A stretch of DNA of 64,000 nucleotides from Arthrobacter sp. (GTDB lineage: Bacteria > Actinomycetota > Actinomycetes > Actinomycetales > Micrococcaceae). Shown piece by piece: positions 10,664 to 20,831 of this stretch (within the stretch, counting starts at the first letter, position 1; each line of letters starts with the position of its first letter). The translations under genes were made by a program, and so were the position numbers. The stretch spans positions 1 to 64,000 of the forward strand of contig JARIBG010000061.1 in assembly GCA_029257465.1 (NCBI GenBank), written 5' to 3'. The notes under the pieces are model-generated. The model had not been told where the DNA came from. It made no database searches and was given only the letters and a program-made list of their open reading frames with translations.

Positions 10664-12357
10664 GCCAGTCATTCACCCAGCACGACCCCACGCGCAGCAT
10701 CCGTGCTGCCCGCGGTCCGGAACTCTCCGCCAGATCCTGGCAGACCGAGGCGCCGCTGCGCATGCTGATGAACAATCTCGACCCCGAGGTGGCCGAACGC
10801 CCCGAGGATCTCGTGGTCTACGGGGGCACCGGCCGGGCCGCGCGCTCCTGGGAAGCCTTCGATGCGATCACGCGGACGCTCAAAACGCTCGAGGACAACG
10901 AGACGCTCCTGATCCAGTCCGGCAAGCCCGTGGGTGTCTTCACCACCAATCGCTGGGCTCCGCGCGTGCTGATCGCCAACTCGAACCTGGTGGGCGACTG
11001 GGCCACGTGGCCCGAGTTCAGGCGCCTGGAGGCGGAGGGCCTCATGATGTATGGGCAGATGACCGCCGGGTCCTGGATCTACATCGGCACCCAGGGCATC
11101 CTCCAGGGGACCTACGAGACCTTCTGCGCGATCGGGCGCAAGCGCTCTGCCGACGACGGCGGCACACTGGCCGGGACGCTCACGCTCACCGGGGGCTGCG
11201 GCGGGATGGGCGGGGCCCAGCCGCTGGCGGTGACCCTCAACGGGGGAGTGTGTCTGATCATCGACGTCTCCGAGGAGCGCCTGCGGCGCCGGGCCGGCAA
11301 GCGCTATCTCGACGAGGTCGAGACGGACCTGGAGACCGCGCTGGCGAAGGTGCTGGCCGCGAAGCGCGAGGGACGGGCCCTGTCGGTGGGCTACGTCGGC
11401 AACGCCGCTGAGGTCTTCCCTGCTCTGCTGCGCCGCCACCGCGCCGGGGAGTTCACCATCGACATCGTCACCGACCAGACCAGCGCCCACGATCCGCTGA
11501 GCTATCTGCCCGTCGAGTACACCCCCGATCAGTGGGACGACGAGGCGAAGGCCGATCCGATCGGGTTCACCAAGAAGGCGCAGGAGTCTATGGCCGTCCA
11601 CGTCGAGGCCATGGTGGGCTTCCAGGATGCAGGCGCCGAGGTCTTCGACTACGGCAATTCCATCCGCGACGAGGCCCGGCAGGGCGGCTTCACGCGGGCG
11701 TTCGACTTCCCCGGCTTCGTCCCGGCCTACATCCGGCCGCTGTTCTGCGCAGGTCTCGGTCCGTTCCGCTGGGTCGCCCTGTCCGGTGATCCGGAGGACA
11801 TCCGGGTCACCGACGCCGCACTGAAGGACCTCTTCCCCGAGAACGCGCATCTGCATCGCTGGCTCGACGCCGCCGCGGAGCACGTGGAGTTCGAGGGTCT
11901 GCCGGCACGCATCTGCTGGCTGGGCTACGGCGACCGCGCGAAAGCGGGGTTGCTGTTCAACCGCCTCGTCGCCGAGGGTAAGATCTCCGCGCCCCTGGCA
12001 ATCGGCCGCGACCACCTCGATTCCGGATCCGTGGCCTCGCCCTACCGGGAAACGGAGTCGATGCTGGACGGCTCCGACGCCATCGCCGACTGGCCCCTGC
12101 TCAATGCCCTGACCGCCGCGTCCTCCGGCGCCACCTGGGTGTCGATCCACCACGGCGGCGGTGTAGGTATCGGTCGGTCCATCCATGCCGGTCAGGTCTG
12201 CGTCGCGGACGGCACCGATCTCGCCGCCGCGAAGCTCGAGGCCGTACTGACGAATGATCCCGGGATGGGCGTCATCCGCCACGTCGACGCCGGGTACCCC
12301 GAGGCCGTCGACGTCGCCGCAGCGCGTGGCGTCCGCATCCCCATGAACGAGGGCTGA
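10660..12357 (+). CDS. hutU: Urocanate hydratase
   Basis: Urocanase motifs: [58 protein letters not shown]. Confidence 0.95.
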   Translation: MSQSFTQHDPTRSIRAARGPELSARSWQTEAPLRMLMNNLDPEVAERPEDLVVYGGTGRAARSWEAFDAITRTLKTLEDNETLLIQSGKPVGVFTTNRWAPRVLIANSNLVGDWATWPEFRRLEAEGLMMYGQMTAGSWIYIGTQGILQGTYETFCAIGRKRSADDGGTLAGTLTLTGGCGGMGGAQPLAVTLNGGVCLIIDVSEERLRRRAGKRYLDEVETDLETALAKVLAAKREGRALSVGYVGNAAEVFPALLRRHRAGEFTIDIVTDQTSAHDPLSYLPVEYTPDQWDDEAKADPIGFTKKAQESMAVHVEAMVGFQDAGAEVFDYGNSIRDEARQGGFTRAFDFPGFVPAYIRPLFCAGLGPFRWVALSGDPEDIRVTDAALKDLFPENAHLHRWLDAAAEHVEFEGLPARICWLGYGDRAKAGLLFNRLVAEGKISAPLAIGRDHLDSGSVASPYRETESMLDGSDAIADWPLLNALTAASSGATWVSIHHGGGVGIGRSIHAGQVCVADGTDLAAAKLEAVLTNDPGMGVIRHVDAGYPEAVDVAAARGVRIPMNEG

Positions 12358-12360
12358 GCC

Positions 12361-12447
12361 GTGGGAAATCAGTCGACGTGGGCCCAGCGCGTGGCCCTGT
12401 CGCTCATCATCGCCACCCCCGTCGCCTTCCTCATGGTCGGAGCGTAA
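12361..12447 (+). CDS. Putative 28-aa small membrane peptide in hut operon
   Basis: GTG-TAA ORF read by hand: MGNQSTWAQRVALSLIIATPVAFLMVGA; GAGGG upstream; fits between hutU stop (12357) and next start (12452). Confidence 0.4.
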   Translation: MGNQSTWAQRVALSLIIATPVAFLMVGA

Positions 12448-12451
12448 CCGG

Positions 12452-13675
12452 ATGTCATCCACCACCGTCAGCTCACTGCTCGACAGCATCGACGACGTCG
12501 GCCGGGACAGCATCCGCGGCGGCTACTCGCGCGGCGTCCACACGGAGGCAGAGACGACCCTGCGGGAGTGGTTCCAGGCCGAGGCCGAACGCCGCGGACT
12601 GATCGTGGAGACCGATCGCAACGGGATCCTCTGGGCCTGGTGGGATACCACCGATTCACGCGAGGGGGCCCTCGTCACCGGCAGCCACCTCGACTCGGTA
12701 CCCGGGGGCGGCGCCTTCGACGGTCCGCTCGGGGTGGCCTCGGCGCTGGTCGCGCTCGATCTGCTGCGCGAGCGCGGCCTCCAGCCGAACCGGTCCCTCG
12801 CGATCGCCGTGTTCCCGGAGGAGGAGGGCTCCCGCTTCGGCGTGGCCTGCCTGGGATCGCGCCTGCTTACCGGGGCGATCGACGCCGACCGCGTCCGCTC
12901 TCTGCAGGACGCCGACGGAACCACGTTCGCCGAGGCCGCCGGCGCCGCCGGGCTCGATCCCACGCACCTGGGCCGCGACGAGGAGGCGATCGGGCGCATC
13001 GGCGACTTCGTGGAACTGCACGTGGAGCAGGGCCGGGGGCTGATCGATCTCGATTCCGCCGTCGCCATCGGTTCCACCATGCTGGGTCACGGCCGCTGGC
13101 GCCTGTCCATCACCGGGCAGGGCAATCACGCCGGCACCACGCTCATGTCCGACCGCGCCGATCCCATGATCGCCGCGGCGCAGGTGGTCCTCGCCGCGCG
13201 GAGGATCGCAGCCGAGCAGGACGGCGCCCGCGCCACGGTGGGCCGCCTGCAGCCCGTGCCCGGGGGGACGAACGTGATCGCGTCCCGCGTGGATCTCTGG
13301 CTCGACGTCCGCCACGAGGACGACGCCGTCACGGCGTCCCTGATCGAGAAGATCCACGGCCAGGCCCAGAAGATCTGCGCGTTCGAGGGCTGTACCGCCA
13401 CGCTGACCGAGGAATCCCACAGCGGCACCGTGCACTTCGACGGCACATTACAGCGCACGCTCGGCAACGCCCTGTCCCGCTCCTTCCCGGGCGCGCCGAC
13501 GCTGCCCACCGGTGCAGGGCACGACGCCGGGATCCTCGCGGCCGTCGCGCCCACGGCCATGCTCTTCGTCCGCAACCCGACCGGCATCAGCCACTCGCCG
13601 GAGGAGTTCGTGGAGCGCGACGACGCCGATGCCGGTGCGCTCGCGCTCGCGGACGTGCTCGAGGAGCTGCTGTGA
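12452..13675 (+). CDS. M20-family amidohydrolase (allantoate amidohydrolase/N-carbamoyl-amino-acid hydrolase-like)
   Basis: GSHLDSVPGGGAFDGPLGV, EEEGSRFG, ELHVEQG, GAGHDAG motifs of the M20 AAH/carbamoylase subfamily. Confidence 0.88.
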   Translation: MSSTTVSSLLDSIDDVGRDSIRGGYSRGVHTEAETTLREWFQAEAERRGLIVETDRNGILWAWWDTTDSREGALVTGSHLDSVPGGGAFDGPLGVASALVALDLLRERGLQPNRSLAIAVFPEEEGSRFGVACLGSRLLTGAIDADRVRSLQDADGTTFAEAAGAAGLDPTHLGRDEEAIGRIGDFVELHVEQGRGLIDLDSAVAIGSTMLGHGRWRLSITGQGNHAGTTLMSDRADPMIAAAQVVLAARRIAAEQDGARATVGRLQPVPGGTNVIASRVDLWLDVRHEDDAVTASLIEKIHGQAQKICAFEGCTATLTEESHSGTVHFDGTLQRTLGNALSRSFPGAPTLPTGAGHDAGILAAVAPTAMLFVRNPTGISHSPEEFVERDDADAGALALADVLEELL

Positions 13676-15144
13676 CCCAGCGCATCGGTGGGCGGGACTC
13701 CGGATCCGAGGAGCTCGGTCCGGAGGGTCGAGCCGTCTGGTGCGAGCACGTCTGGCTCGGTACGGAGGGCGTCCGCGATGCCGTGCGGATCCAGATCGAC
13801 GCCGAGGGGTACGTCAGCGGCGTGTTGCCGGGCGTACCGGCGCAGGAGGGCGACGTGGTCCTCCACGGGATCGTCTTCCCGGCGGCCGCGAACGCACACT
13901 CCCACGCCTTCCACCGTGCGCTGCGCGGGCGGACCCACGACCGGGGCGGCACCTTCTGGACCTGGCGGGAGGCGATGTACGAGGTGGCGGGCGCGCTGAC
14001 CCCGGAGCTCTACGAGGAGCTCGCTACCGCCGTCTACACCGAGATGGTCATGACGGGCTTCACGAGCGTCGCCGAGTTCCACTACGTCCATCACCTCCCG
14101 GACGGCACGCCGTACGGTCAGGGCGTAGACGGTCCGGAGCCCCACGCCATGGAACTGGCACTGGTACGCGCCGCCGTCCGAGCCGGGATCCGGCTCACCC
14201 TGCTGGACACCTGCTATCTCGCCGGCGGCTTCGGGCAGCCGCTCGAAGACGGTCAGCGCCGGTTCTCCGACGGCACTGCGACCCGCTGGCTCGAGAGGCT
14301 AGCTTCCCTGCGCCAGACCGTCGCCGCGCTCTACCCGGAGCACCTGGTGTCGGTCGGTGCGGCACTGCACTCGGTCCGCGCCGTCCCCGCCGCCCAGCTG
14401 GCGGTCATCGCACGCCACGTGCCGCGTGACCTGCCCCTGCACATCCACCTCTCCGAGCAGCCGGCCGAGAACGAGGACTGTCTGCGCGCCACAGGGCTCA
14501 CACCCACCGGGCTCCTCCACAGCCACGGCCTGGTCACGGATCGGCTGTCGGCGGTACACGCCACACATATGACGGAGCAGGACATCGCCCTGCTCGGGGA
14601 CGCCGGGGCCGGCGTCGTGCTGTGTCCCACCACCGAGGCGGATCTCGCCGACGGACTCGGCCCAGCAGGGGACTTCCGTGAGGCGGGCGTCTCCCTAGCT
14701 CTCGGGACCGATCAGCACGCCGTCGTGGACCCCTGGCTCGAGATGCGAGCCCTCGAGCACGGGGAACGGCTGCGTACCGGCACGCGCGGCCATTTCGACC
14801 CCGAGATCCTCCACGGAATAGCGTCCTCCGGCGGAGCGAGGGCGCAGGGGCGCCGCCGTGCGGGTATCAGTCCCGGTTCGGTCGCCGATCTCATGGCCAT
14901 CGATCCGCACACCCTGCGGACCGCCGGTTCCACCTGGGATCAACTCGCGTACACGGCGACAGCGCAGGATGTGCTGGCCGTCGTCGTCGGGGGAGTCCTC
15001 GTGGTCCGGGACGGTGTCCACGCCACGCTCGGCGATCCCGCCGGGCTCCTGAGCGCGGCCATCGCGAGAGTCGACGCCGCCGTCGCCGAGTCGCACCAGC
15101 CCCCTGCCGACCACGCCCACGCCCACACGAGGGAGCGCCACTGA
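13672..15144 (+). CDS. hutF: Formimidoylglutamate deiminase
   Basis: Amidohydrolase with NAHSHAFHRALRGRTHD, HIHLSEQ, LGTDQHAVVDPWLEMRALE; GTG 13672 overlaps upstream stop. Confidence 0.88.
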   Translation: MTQRIGGRDSGSEELGPEGRAVWCEHVWLGTEGVRDAVRIQIDAEGYVSGVLPGVPAQEGDVVLHGIVFPAAANAHSHAFHRALRGRTHDRGGTFWTWREAMYEVAGALTPELYEELATAVYTEMVMTGFTSVAEFHYVHHLPDGTPYGQGVDGPEPHAMELALVRAAVRAGIRLTLLDTCYLAGGFGQPLEDGQRRFSDGTATRWLERLASLRQTVAALYPEHLVSVGAALHSVRAVPAAQLAVIARHVPRDLPLHIHLSEQPAENEDCLRATGLTPTGLLHSHGLVTDRLSAVHATHMTEQDIALLGDAGAGVVLCPTTEADLADGLGPAGDFREAGVSLALGTDQHAVVDPWLEMRALEHGERLRTGTRGHFDPEILHGIASSGGARAQGRRRAGISPGSVADLMAIDPHTLRTAGSTWDQLAYTATAQDVLAVVVGGVLVVRDGVHATLGDPAGLLSAAIARVDAAVAESHQPPADHAHAHTRERH

Positions 15145-16334
15145 TGTCCCTGCTCATCACCCATATCGGCGAGCTCATGACGCAGGATGCCGAGCAGCGC
15201 GTTCTCCGGGACGCCGCCGTCGTCCTCGAGGGCGAGCGCATCAGCTGGATCGGCCCGGCCGCACAGGCCCCTGCTGCGGACGAGCGTCACGACGCGGCCG
15301 GACGTGCCGGTCTGCCCGGCTGGGTGGACAGCCACACCCACGTGGTCTTCGCTGGGGACCGGACGAAGGAGTTCGAGGCGCGCATGGCGGGAGAGCCCTA
15401 CGCGGCCGGCGGCATCGAGGTCACCGTCCGGGCCACGCGCGCGGCCCACGACGACGAACTCGACGCGCTGGTGCGAGCCCGTGTCGCCGAGGCGGTGGCC
15501 GGAGGCACCACCTACCTGGAGACCAAGACGGGTTACGGGCTCGACGTCGAGCACGAGGCCCGCAGCGCCCGCATCGCAGCCGGCCTCGTCGACGAGGTCA
15601 CCTTCCTCGGCGCGCATCTGGTACCGACGGGGTGGGACGCCGAGGAGTACACCGATCTCGTCTGCGGGCCCATGCTCGACGCAGTGACACCCTACGTGCG
15701 CTGGGCCGACGTCTTCTGCGAGACGGGAGCCTTCACACCGGAGCAGTCCGCACGGGTCCTGCAGGCCTGTGCCGCGGCCGGTCTCGGCCTGCGCGTACAC
15801 GGCAACCAGCTGGGCCCGGGCGCCGGTACGCGCCTGGCCGTCGAGTTCGGCGCCGCGAGCGTCGATCATCTCAATCACCTCTCCGACGACGACGTCGACG
15901 CCCTCTCCGGCTCCTGGTCCGCGGGCCGGACCGGCACCGTCGCCACGTGCCTGCCCGCGTGCGATCTCTCCACGCGCCAGCCCTTCCCACCGGCGCGCCG
16001 ACTGCTCGAGGCAGGAGCGCAGCTCGCCCTCGCCAGCAACTGCAACCCGGGGACCTCCTACACCAGTTCCATGGGCTTCTGTGTGGCCACGGCGGTGCTG
16101 CAGATGGGACTGACCATCCAGGAAGCGGTGCGCGCTGCCACCTACGGGGGCGCCCTCGCCCTTCGCCGGCACACGGGCGACGACGTCGACGGCCACCGCG
16201 CCGTCGGCTCGCTCGCCGTCGGGCACCGCGCGGATCTGCAGCTGCTGGACGCACCCTCGGCCACCCACCTGGCATACCGCCCGGGCATGCCGCTGGTGCG
16301 CGAGGTATGGCGGGCCGGCGTCCGGGTGCACTAG
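15144..16334 (+). CDS. hutI: Imidazolonepropionase
   Basis: DSHTHVVFAGDRTKEFEARMAG, GTTYLETKTGYGLD, ASNCNPGTSYTSSM. Confidence 0.93.
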   Translation: MSLLITHIGELMTQDAEQRVLRDAAVVLEGERISWIGPAAQAPAADERHDAAGRAGLPGWVDSHTHVVFAGDRTKEFEARMAGEPYAAGGIEVTVRATRAAHDDELDALVRARVAEAVAGGTTYLETKTGYGLDVEHEARSARIAAGLVDEVTFLGAHLVPTGWDAEEYTDLVCGPMLDAVTPYVRWADVFCETGAFTPEQSARVLQACAAAGLGLRVHGNQLGPGAGTRLAVEFGAASVDHLNHLSDDDVDALSGSWSAGRTGTVATCLPACDLSTRQPFPPARRLLEAGAQLALASNCNPGTSYTSSMGFCVATAVLQMGLTIQEAVRAATYGGALALRRHTGDDVDGHRAVGSLAVGHRADLQLLDAPSATHLAYRPGMPLVREVWRAGVRVH

Positions 16335-16381
16335 CAGGCCTGCTGCTGGGAATCCCCAGCGACCACTGGCAGGATGGCGCC

Positions 16382-17179
16382 ATGCACCCCCAGACCGTCC
16401 CGTCGCCCGGCAGCCCTCACCGCAAGGATGCCCCGGCGTCGAAGCGTCGCATCACTACGGAACTGCTGATCGTCTTCGGACTGTCCCTCGGGCAGTCCGG
16501 CGTCTACGCGATCGTGAGACTCGCGGAGAAGCTGTCGAGGGGACCGCTGGCCGGGCAGACCACCACCCTGAATCCGGTCCTGAACGAACGCCCGTACTTC
16601 GATCTCACGTACCAGCTCCTGGGTATCGTCTTCGCCCTGGTACCGGTGGCTCTCGTGCTGTTCCTGCTCAGCGGCCACTCGACCTCCGCCGTCCGCCGGC
16701 TCGGTCTGACCTTCGAGAAGCCGCTGCGTACCATCGGCTTCGGTGTGGGCCTCGCGGCGATCATCGGCGTCGGTACGCTGGGGGTCTACGCGGCCGGCAG
16801 GGCTCTGGGGATCACCACGGCGCTGGTCCCGGCGGCGCTGGACGACTACTGGTGGACCATCCCGGTGCTCATCCTGTCCGCGCTGAGGCACGCGGTGCTC
16901 GAGGAGGTCATCGTGGTGGGGTACCTGTTCATCCGGCTGCGCCAGCTGGGCTGGTCCACGCCCCTGATCATCCTCACGAGCTCACTGGTGAGGGGTAGCT
17001 ATCACCTGTACCAGGGCTTCGGGCCGTTCATCGGCAACGTGCTGATGGGGCTCTTGTTCGCCTCCTTCTATCACCGGACCCACCGCGTCATGCCCCTCGT
17101 GATAGCGCACGCGCTGGTGGACATCGCCGGCTTCGTGGGTTTCGCGCTGCTCGGGCCGGCCATCGGCATCGGAGCATGA
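16382..17179 (+). CDS. CPBP-family intramembrane protease-like protein
   Basis: Polytopic; EEVIVVGYLFIRL and SYHLYQG plus H-A-L-V-D motifs typical of CPBP/Abi proteins. Confidence 0.75.
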   Translation: MHPQTVPSPGSPHRKDAPASKRRITTELLIVFGLSLGQSGVYAIVRLAEKLSRGPLAGQTTTLNPVLNERPYFDLTYQLLGIVFALVPVALVLFLLSGHSTSAVRRLGLTFEKPLRTIGFGVGLAAIIGVGTLGVYAAGRALGITTALVPAALDDYWWTIPVLILSALRHAVLEEVIVVGYLFIRLRQLGWSTPLIILTSSLVRGSYHLYQGFGPFIGNVLMGLLFASFYHRTHRVMPLVIAHALVDIAGFVGFALLGPAIGIGA

Positions 17180-17241
17180 GGCGCGCCTCGGAGGAGCGTT
17201 GTTCGACGGTTCCTCAGATCCTGACGCTCGGATCCTGACGC

Positions 17242-17883
17242 TCAGATCTCGACGCGCTGCTTCCCGGTCTCGAAGACGACCGACATGATGCCCGGGGTCC
17301 CGTTCGGCGCGACCCATTGGACCTGGACACCGTCGAGGGTGTCCTCGACCTGAGTGCCCAGCCACTCGGTGACACGCTCCGCTGATCCGGCGATGGTGAG
17401 GCAGTCGAGTTTGACGGACGCGGCACGGGCCTTCGAGGGATGCAGGGGATCCGTGCCGTCGTCCCAGCGGAGCAGATAGGGTACCTGCGGATCGGCGATG
17501 AGCCCCTTGATGCCGATCTGCTCCCAGGAGAGTTCCTGGCCGTCCGGGAACTTGCGATTTCCGGGTACGGCGCTGCGGCCCAGACGCTCCTCGAACGGGG
17601 CGAGATCATCGACGGCGACGCACCAGCCCATCCAGCCGCCGCCCGCTTCGGACCGCGCTCGGACGGCCTGCCCGAAGGGCGCCTTGTCCGACGCCGGGTG
17701 GTTGAGGACCTCCACCACCTCCAGGTACTGGCCGTTGACCAGGGGGAAGATCATGTTGCGGGTTCCGAAGCGTGGATGCACACCACCCTTGACGGGTTCC
17801 ATGTCGAGCTTGGCCGCAATTCGCTCTGCTGTCGCAGCGAGGCCGTCGGGTTCACAGGCAAAAGAAACGTGATCCAGTCTCAT
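17242..17883 (-). CDS. VOC/glyoxalase-like domain protein
   Basis: LDHVSFACEPDGLAATAERIAAKLDMEPVKGGVHPRFGTRNMIFPL. Confidence 0.75.
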   Translation of the reverse strand: MRLDHVSFACEPDGLAATAERIAAKLDMEPVKGGVHPRFGTRNMIFPLVNGQYLEVVEVLNHPASDKAPFGQAVRARSEAGGGWMGWCVAVDDLAPFEERLGRSAVPGNRKFPDGQELSWEQIGIKGLIADPQVPYLLRWDDGTDPLHPSKARAASVKLDCLTIAGSAERVTEWLGTQVEDTLDGVQVQWVAPNGTPGIMSVVFETGKQRVEI

Positions 17884-18018
17884 GCCGTCATCTTGGCACT
17901 AAGTGATGTACGTCTCGACTTAGGGTTGCCTAATACCAGATCCAGCGCAGACCCGCCATAGCACATTCACGAAGCGTCACACTCTTGCCCTATCCACCCG
18001 GATGGGTTCTCATGGTGG

Positions 18019-18140
18019 CAGGTCACGAGTGCCAGCGATCAGCCCCGGCTTGCTGGCCGGCAACCCTCCAACCGCGGTGGGGTGCCCCGGGTGAGGACCA
18101 GGTCCGCCGTCGCATCGGCGCCGGACAAGCGCGGGCTCCT
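18019..18140 (+). promoter_or_regulatory. SAM-IV-type riboswitch
   Basis: GGTCACGAGTGCCAGCG.TCAGCCCCGGCTTGCTGGCCGGCAACCCTCCAACCGCGGTGGGGTGCCCCGGGTGAGGACC matches SAM-I/IV core layout; directly upstream of metYX; 3' boundary approximate. Confidence 0.85.
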
Positions 18141-18214
18141 GCGGGCCCGGTCTTCTGGGCTGCATCGGCCGGGAGTGCCGGCTCCGGCGGAGCCCCTGAT
18201 GCAGGGAGCACCCA

Positions 18215-19531
18215 TTGAGTCACCACTGGTCCTTCGAGACCCGCCAGATCCACGCCGGCCAGGAGCCGGACATCGCCACGGGAGCGCGTGCGCTGCCCAT
18301 CTACCAGACGACGTCGTTCGTCTTCCCGAGTGCCGACAGCGCTGCGGACCGCTTCTCGCTCGCGGAACCGGCGCCCATCTACACGCGGATCGGGAACCCC
18401 ACGCAGGAGGCCGTCGAGACGAGGATCGCGAGCCTGGAGGGCGGGGTGGGTGCGCTGCTGCTCGCCTCCGGGCAGGCCGCCGAGCTCCTGGCCGTCCTGA
18501 ACATCGCCGAAGCGGGCGACCACATCGTGGCCAGCCCCAGTCTCTACGGCGGCACCTACAATCTCTTCAAGCACACGCTGAAGAAGTTCGGCATCGAGAC
18601 CACCTTCGTGGCCGACCCCGACGACCTCGAGCAGTGGCGCGGGGCCATCAGACCCACCACCAAACTGTTCTTCGGCGAGTCCGTCTCGAACCCGAGACAG
18701 GACGTGCTCGACATCGAGGGCATCAGCGCCGTCGCCCATGAGTACGGGGTACCGCTGATCGTGGACAACACCCTGGCCACGCCCTATCTGCTCCGTCCCA
18801 TCGAGTGGGGGGCGGACATCGTGGTGCACTCGGCCACCAAGTACCTCGGTGGTCATGGCACCGCGATCGCCGGTGTCATCGTCGACTCCGGTGCCTTCGA
18901 CTTCGCACAGTACCCTGAGCGGTTCCCCGGGCTGAACACACCGGACGAGAGCTACAACGGTCTCGTCTACGCGAGGGACCTCGGCGTGGGAAGCGCCCTC
19001 GGCGCCAATTTCGCCTACATCCTCAAGGCCCGGGTGCAACTGCTCCGCGATCTGGGCGCAGCCGTGTCACCGTTCAATGCCTTCCTCATCGCGCAGGGGC
19101 TGGAGACACTCAGCCTGCGCATGGAACGGCACGTCCAGAACGCCCAAGCCGTGGCCAGGTGGCTCGAGGGGCACGGCTTCGTGGAGCAGGTCTCCTACGC
19201 CGGGCTCGCCTCGAGTCCGTGGTACGAGCGCGGCAGGAGGTACGGACCCAACGGCATCGGCGCGATCGTCGGCTTCGACATCGTCGGCGGACTCGAGGCC
19301 GGCAAGCGCTTCGTCGACGCCCTCGAACTGCACTCACTCGTGGCGAATCTGGGCGATGTCCGCTCACTGGTCATCCATCCGGCGTCCACCACGCACAGTC
19401 AGCTCGACGCCGAGGCGCGGATCGCGGCAGGAGTGCGTCCGGGGCTGGTCCGGTTGTCCGTGGGCCTGGAGAACATCACCGACATCCTCGCCGATCTCGA
19501 CGCCGGCTTCCGGGCCGCCAAGGGCGCCTAG
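18215..19531 (+). CDS. metY: O-acetylhomoserine sulfhydrylase
   Basis: Cys/Met metabolism PLP family: TRQIHAGQEPD..ALPIYQTTSFVF, SATKYLGGHGTAIAG; TTG start. Confidence 0.9.
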   Translation: MSHHWSFETRQIHAGQEPDIATGARALPIYQTTSFVFPSADSAADRFSLAEPAPIYTRIGNPTQEAVETRIASLEGGVGALLLASGQAAELLAVLNIAEAGDHIVASPSLYGGTYNLFKHTLKKFGIETTFVADPDDLEQWRGAIRPTTKLFFGESVSNPRQDVLDIEGISAVAHEYGVPLIVDNTLATPYLLRPIEWGADIVVHSATKYLGGHGTAIAGVIVDSGAFDFAQYPERFPGLNTPDESYNGLVYARDLGVGSALGANFAYILKARVQLLRDLGAAVSPFNAFLIAQGLETLSLRMERHVQNAQAVARWLEGHGFVEQVSYAGLASSPWYERGRRYGPNGIGAIVGFDIVGGLEAGKRFVDALELHSLVANLGDVRSLVIHPASTTHSQLDAEARIAAGVRPGLVRLSVGLENITDILADLDAGFRAAKGA

Positions 19532-19534
19532 CCG

Positions 19535-20686
19535 GTGCGGGTCGCGACCACCCACCCCCCTGCTCCGCTGCAGCGTGGAATCCTTCCGGCACACTCGGCG
19601 GACGATGGACAGCCGAGGATCGCGTCGATCGGGCCGCTGTCCCTCGAGACCGGGGGCGAATTGCCCGAGGTGCAGCTCGCGTACGAAACCTGGGGAGAGC
19701 TTGACCGTGACGCCTCGAACGCCGTCCTCGTGCTGCATGCCCTGACGGGCAGCGCCCATGTGGCGCGCGGTGCCACGGCGGAGGAGGGTTGGTGGGATGC
19801 ACTCGTGGGGCCCGGGCGAACGGTCGATACCGACAGGTACTTCGTGGTCTCCATCAACATGCTCGGCGGGTGCTACGGCTCCACGGGCCCTGCGAGCCCG
19901 GCTCCCGACGGCGCCCCGTGGGGCTCGCGCTTCCCCTTCGTCACCATCCGCGACGCGGTGCGCGCCGAGGCGCTCCTCGCCGATGAGCTCGGCATCGCCG
20001 CATGGCACTCGGTCCTCGGCGGCTCGATGGGCGGGGCACGCGCGCTCGAATGGGCGTGCACGTTCCCGGAGCGCGTCCGCCGGTGTGCCGTCATCGCCTG
20101 CACCGCAGCGAGTTCGGCCGAACAGATCGCCTTCGCCCAGGCCCAGGTGCAGGCGATCCGCCTCGATCCCGCCTTCCGAGACGGGGATTACTACGATGCT
20201 CCGCACCCGGAGGCGGGTCTCGGTCTCGCCCGGCGCATAGCCCACATCACCTACCGGTCGGAGCAGGAGTTCGATGCGCGCTTCGGTCGATCCGGGCAGG
20301 GCAGGGAGCGGCCCTTCGGCGCCGTCCTGCCCGTGCACCGCGGCCGCTACCGGGTGGAGAGCTACCTCGATCACCAGGCATCCAAGCTCGCGGACCGCTT
20401 CGACGCCAACAGCTACGTGATCCTTACCGAGGCGCTGATGAGTCACGACGTCGAGCGTGAGCGCGGCTCTCTGGCCAATGCCCTGGCAGTCACGGAGGCC
20501 GAGTTCTTCATCGCCGCGGTGGATACGGACCGCCTCTACCTCCCCGAGCAGTCGCGGCGCCTGGCCGCGGCCCTGCCCGGGAGCGTACCGGTCCACCGGA
20601 TCTCGTCCCCGCTGGGGCACGACGCGTTCCTGACGGAGATCCACCAGCTCGATCCTGCCCTGCGCGCCGCGTTCTTCGGGTGGTAG
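19535..20686 (+). CDS. metX: Homoserine O-acetyltransferase
   Basis: alpha/beta hydrolase MetX: LHALTGSAHV, NMLGGCYGSTGPAS, LGGSMGGARALEW, PLGHDAFL. Confidence 0.93.
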   Translation: MRVATTHPPAPLQRGILPAHSADDGQPRIASIGPLSLETGGELPEVQLAYETWGELDRDASNAVLVLHALTGSAHVARGATAEEGWWDALVGPGRTVDTDRYFVVSINMLGGCYGSTGPASPAPDGAPWGSRFPFVTIRDAVRAEALLADELGIAAWHSVLGGSMGGARALEWACTFPERVRRCAVIACTAASSAEQIAFAQAQVQAIRLDPAFRDGDYYDAPHPEAGLGLARRIAHITYRSEQEFDARFGRSGQGRERPFGAVLPVHRGRYRVESYLDHQASKLADRFDANSYVILTEALMSHDVERERGSLANALAVTEAEFFIAAVDTDRLYLPEQSRRLAAALPGSVPVHRISSPLGHDAFLTEIHQLDPALRAAFFGW

Positions 20687-20831
20687 CACCAGCCGCGGCA
20701 GCGCTGAGTGGTTGGGTTTGTCGGAGCCCGCCTCTAGTCTTGGGGCTGAGCCTGCTTCCCCCCTTGAGCGGCAGGCGGGTCCGGTGAAAGATCCTGCGGA
20801 CCCATCGAACCGAGATCATGAGGAGCTGTTC

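Noticed and set aside
10669-12513. 614-aa minus-strand ORF
   Set aside because: Antisense to hutU; composition typical of GC-rich mirror frame, no recognisable motifs.
12568-13671. Upstream extension of the hutF ORF (858 aa in the track)
   Set aside because: The extension is out-of-frame overlap with the M20 gene; GTG 13672 gives a proper HutF N-terminus.
12452-13675. Allantoin/purine degradation locus
   Set aside because: No allantoinase, urate oxidase or ureidoglycolate genes; all neighbours are hut genes.
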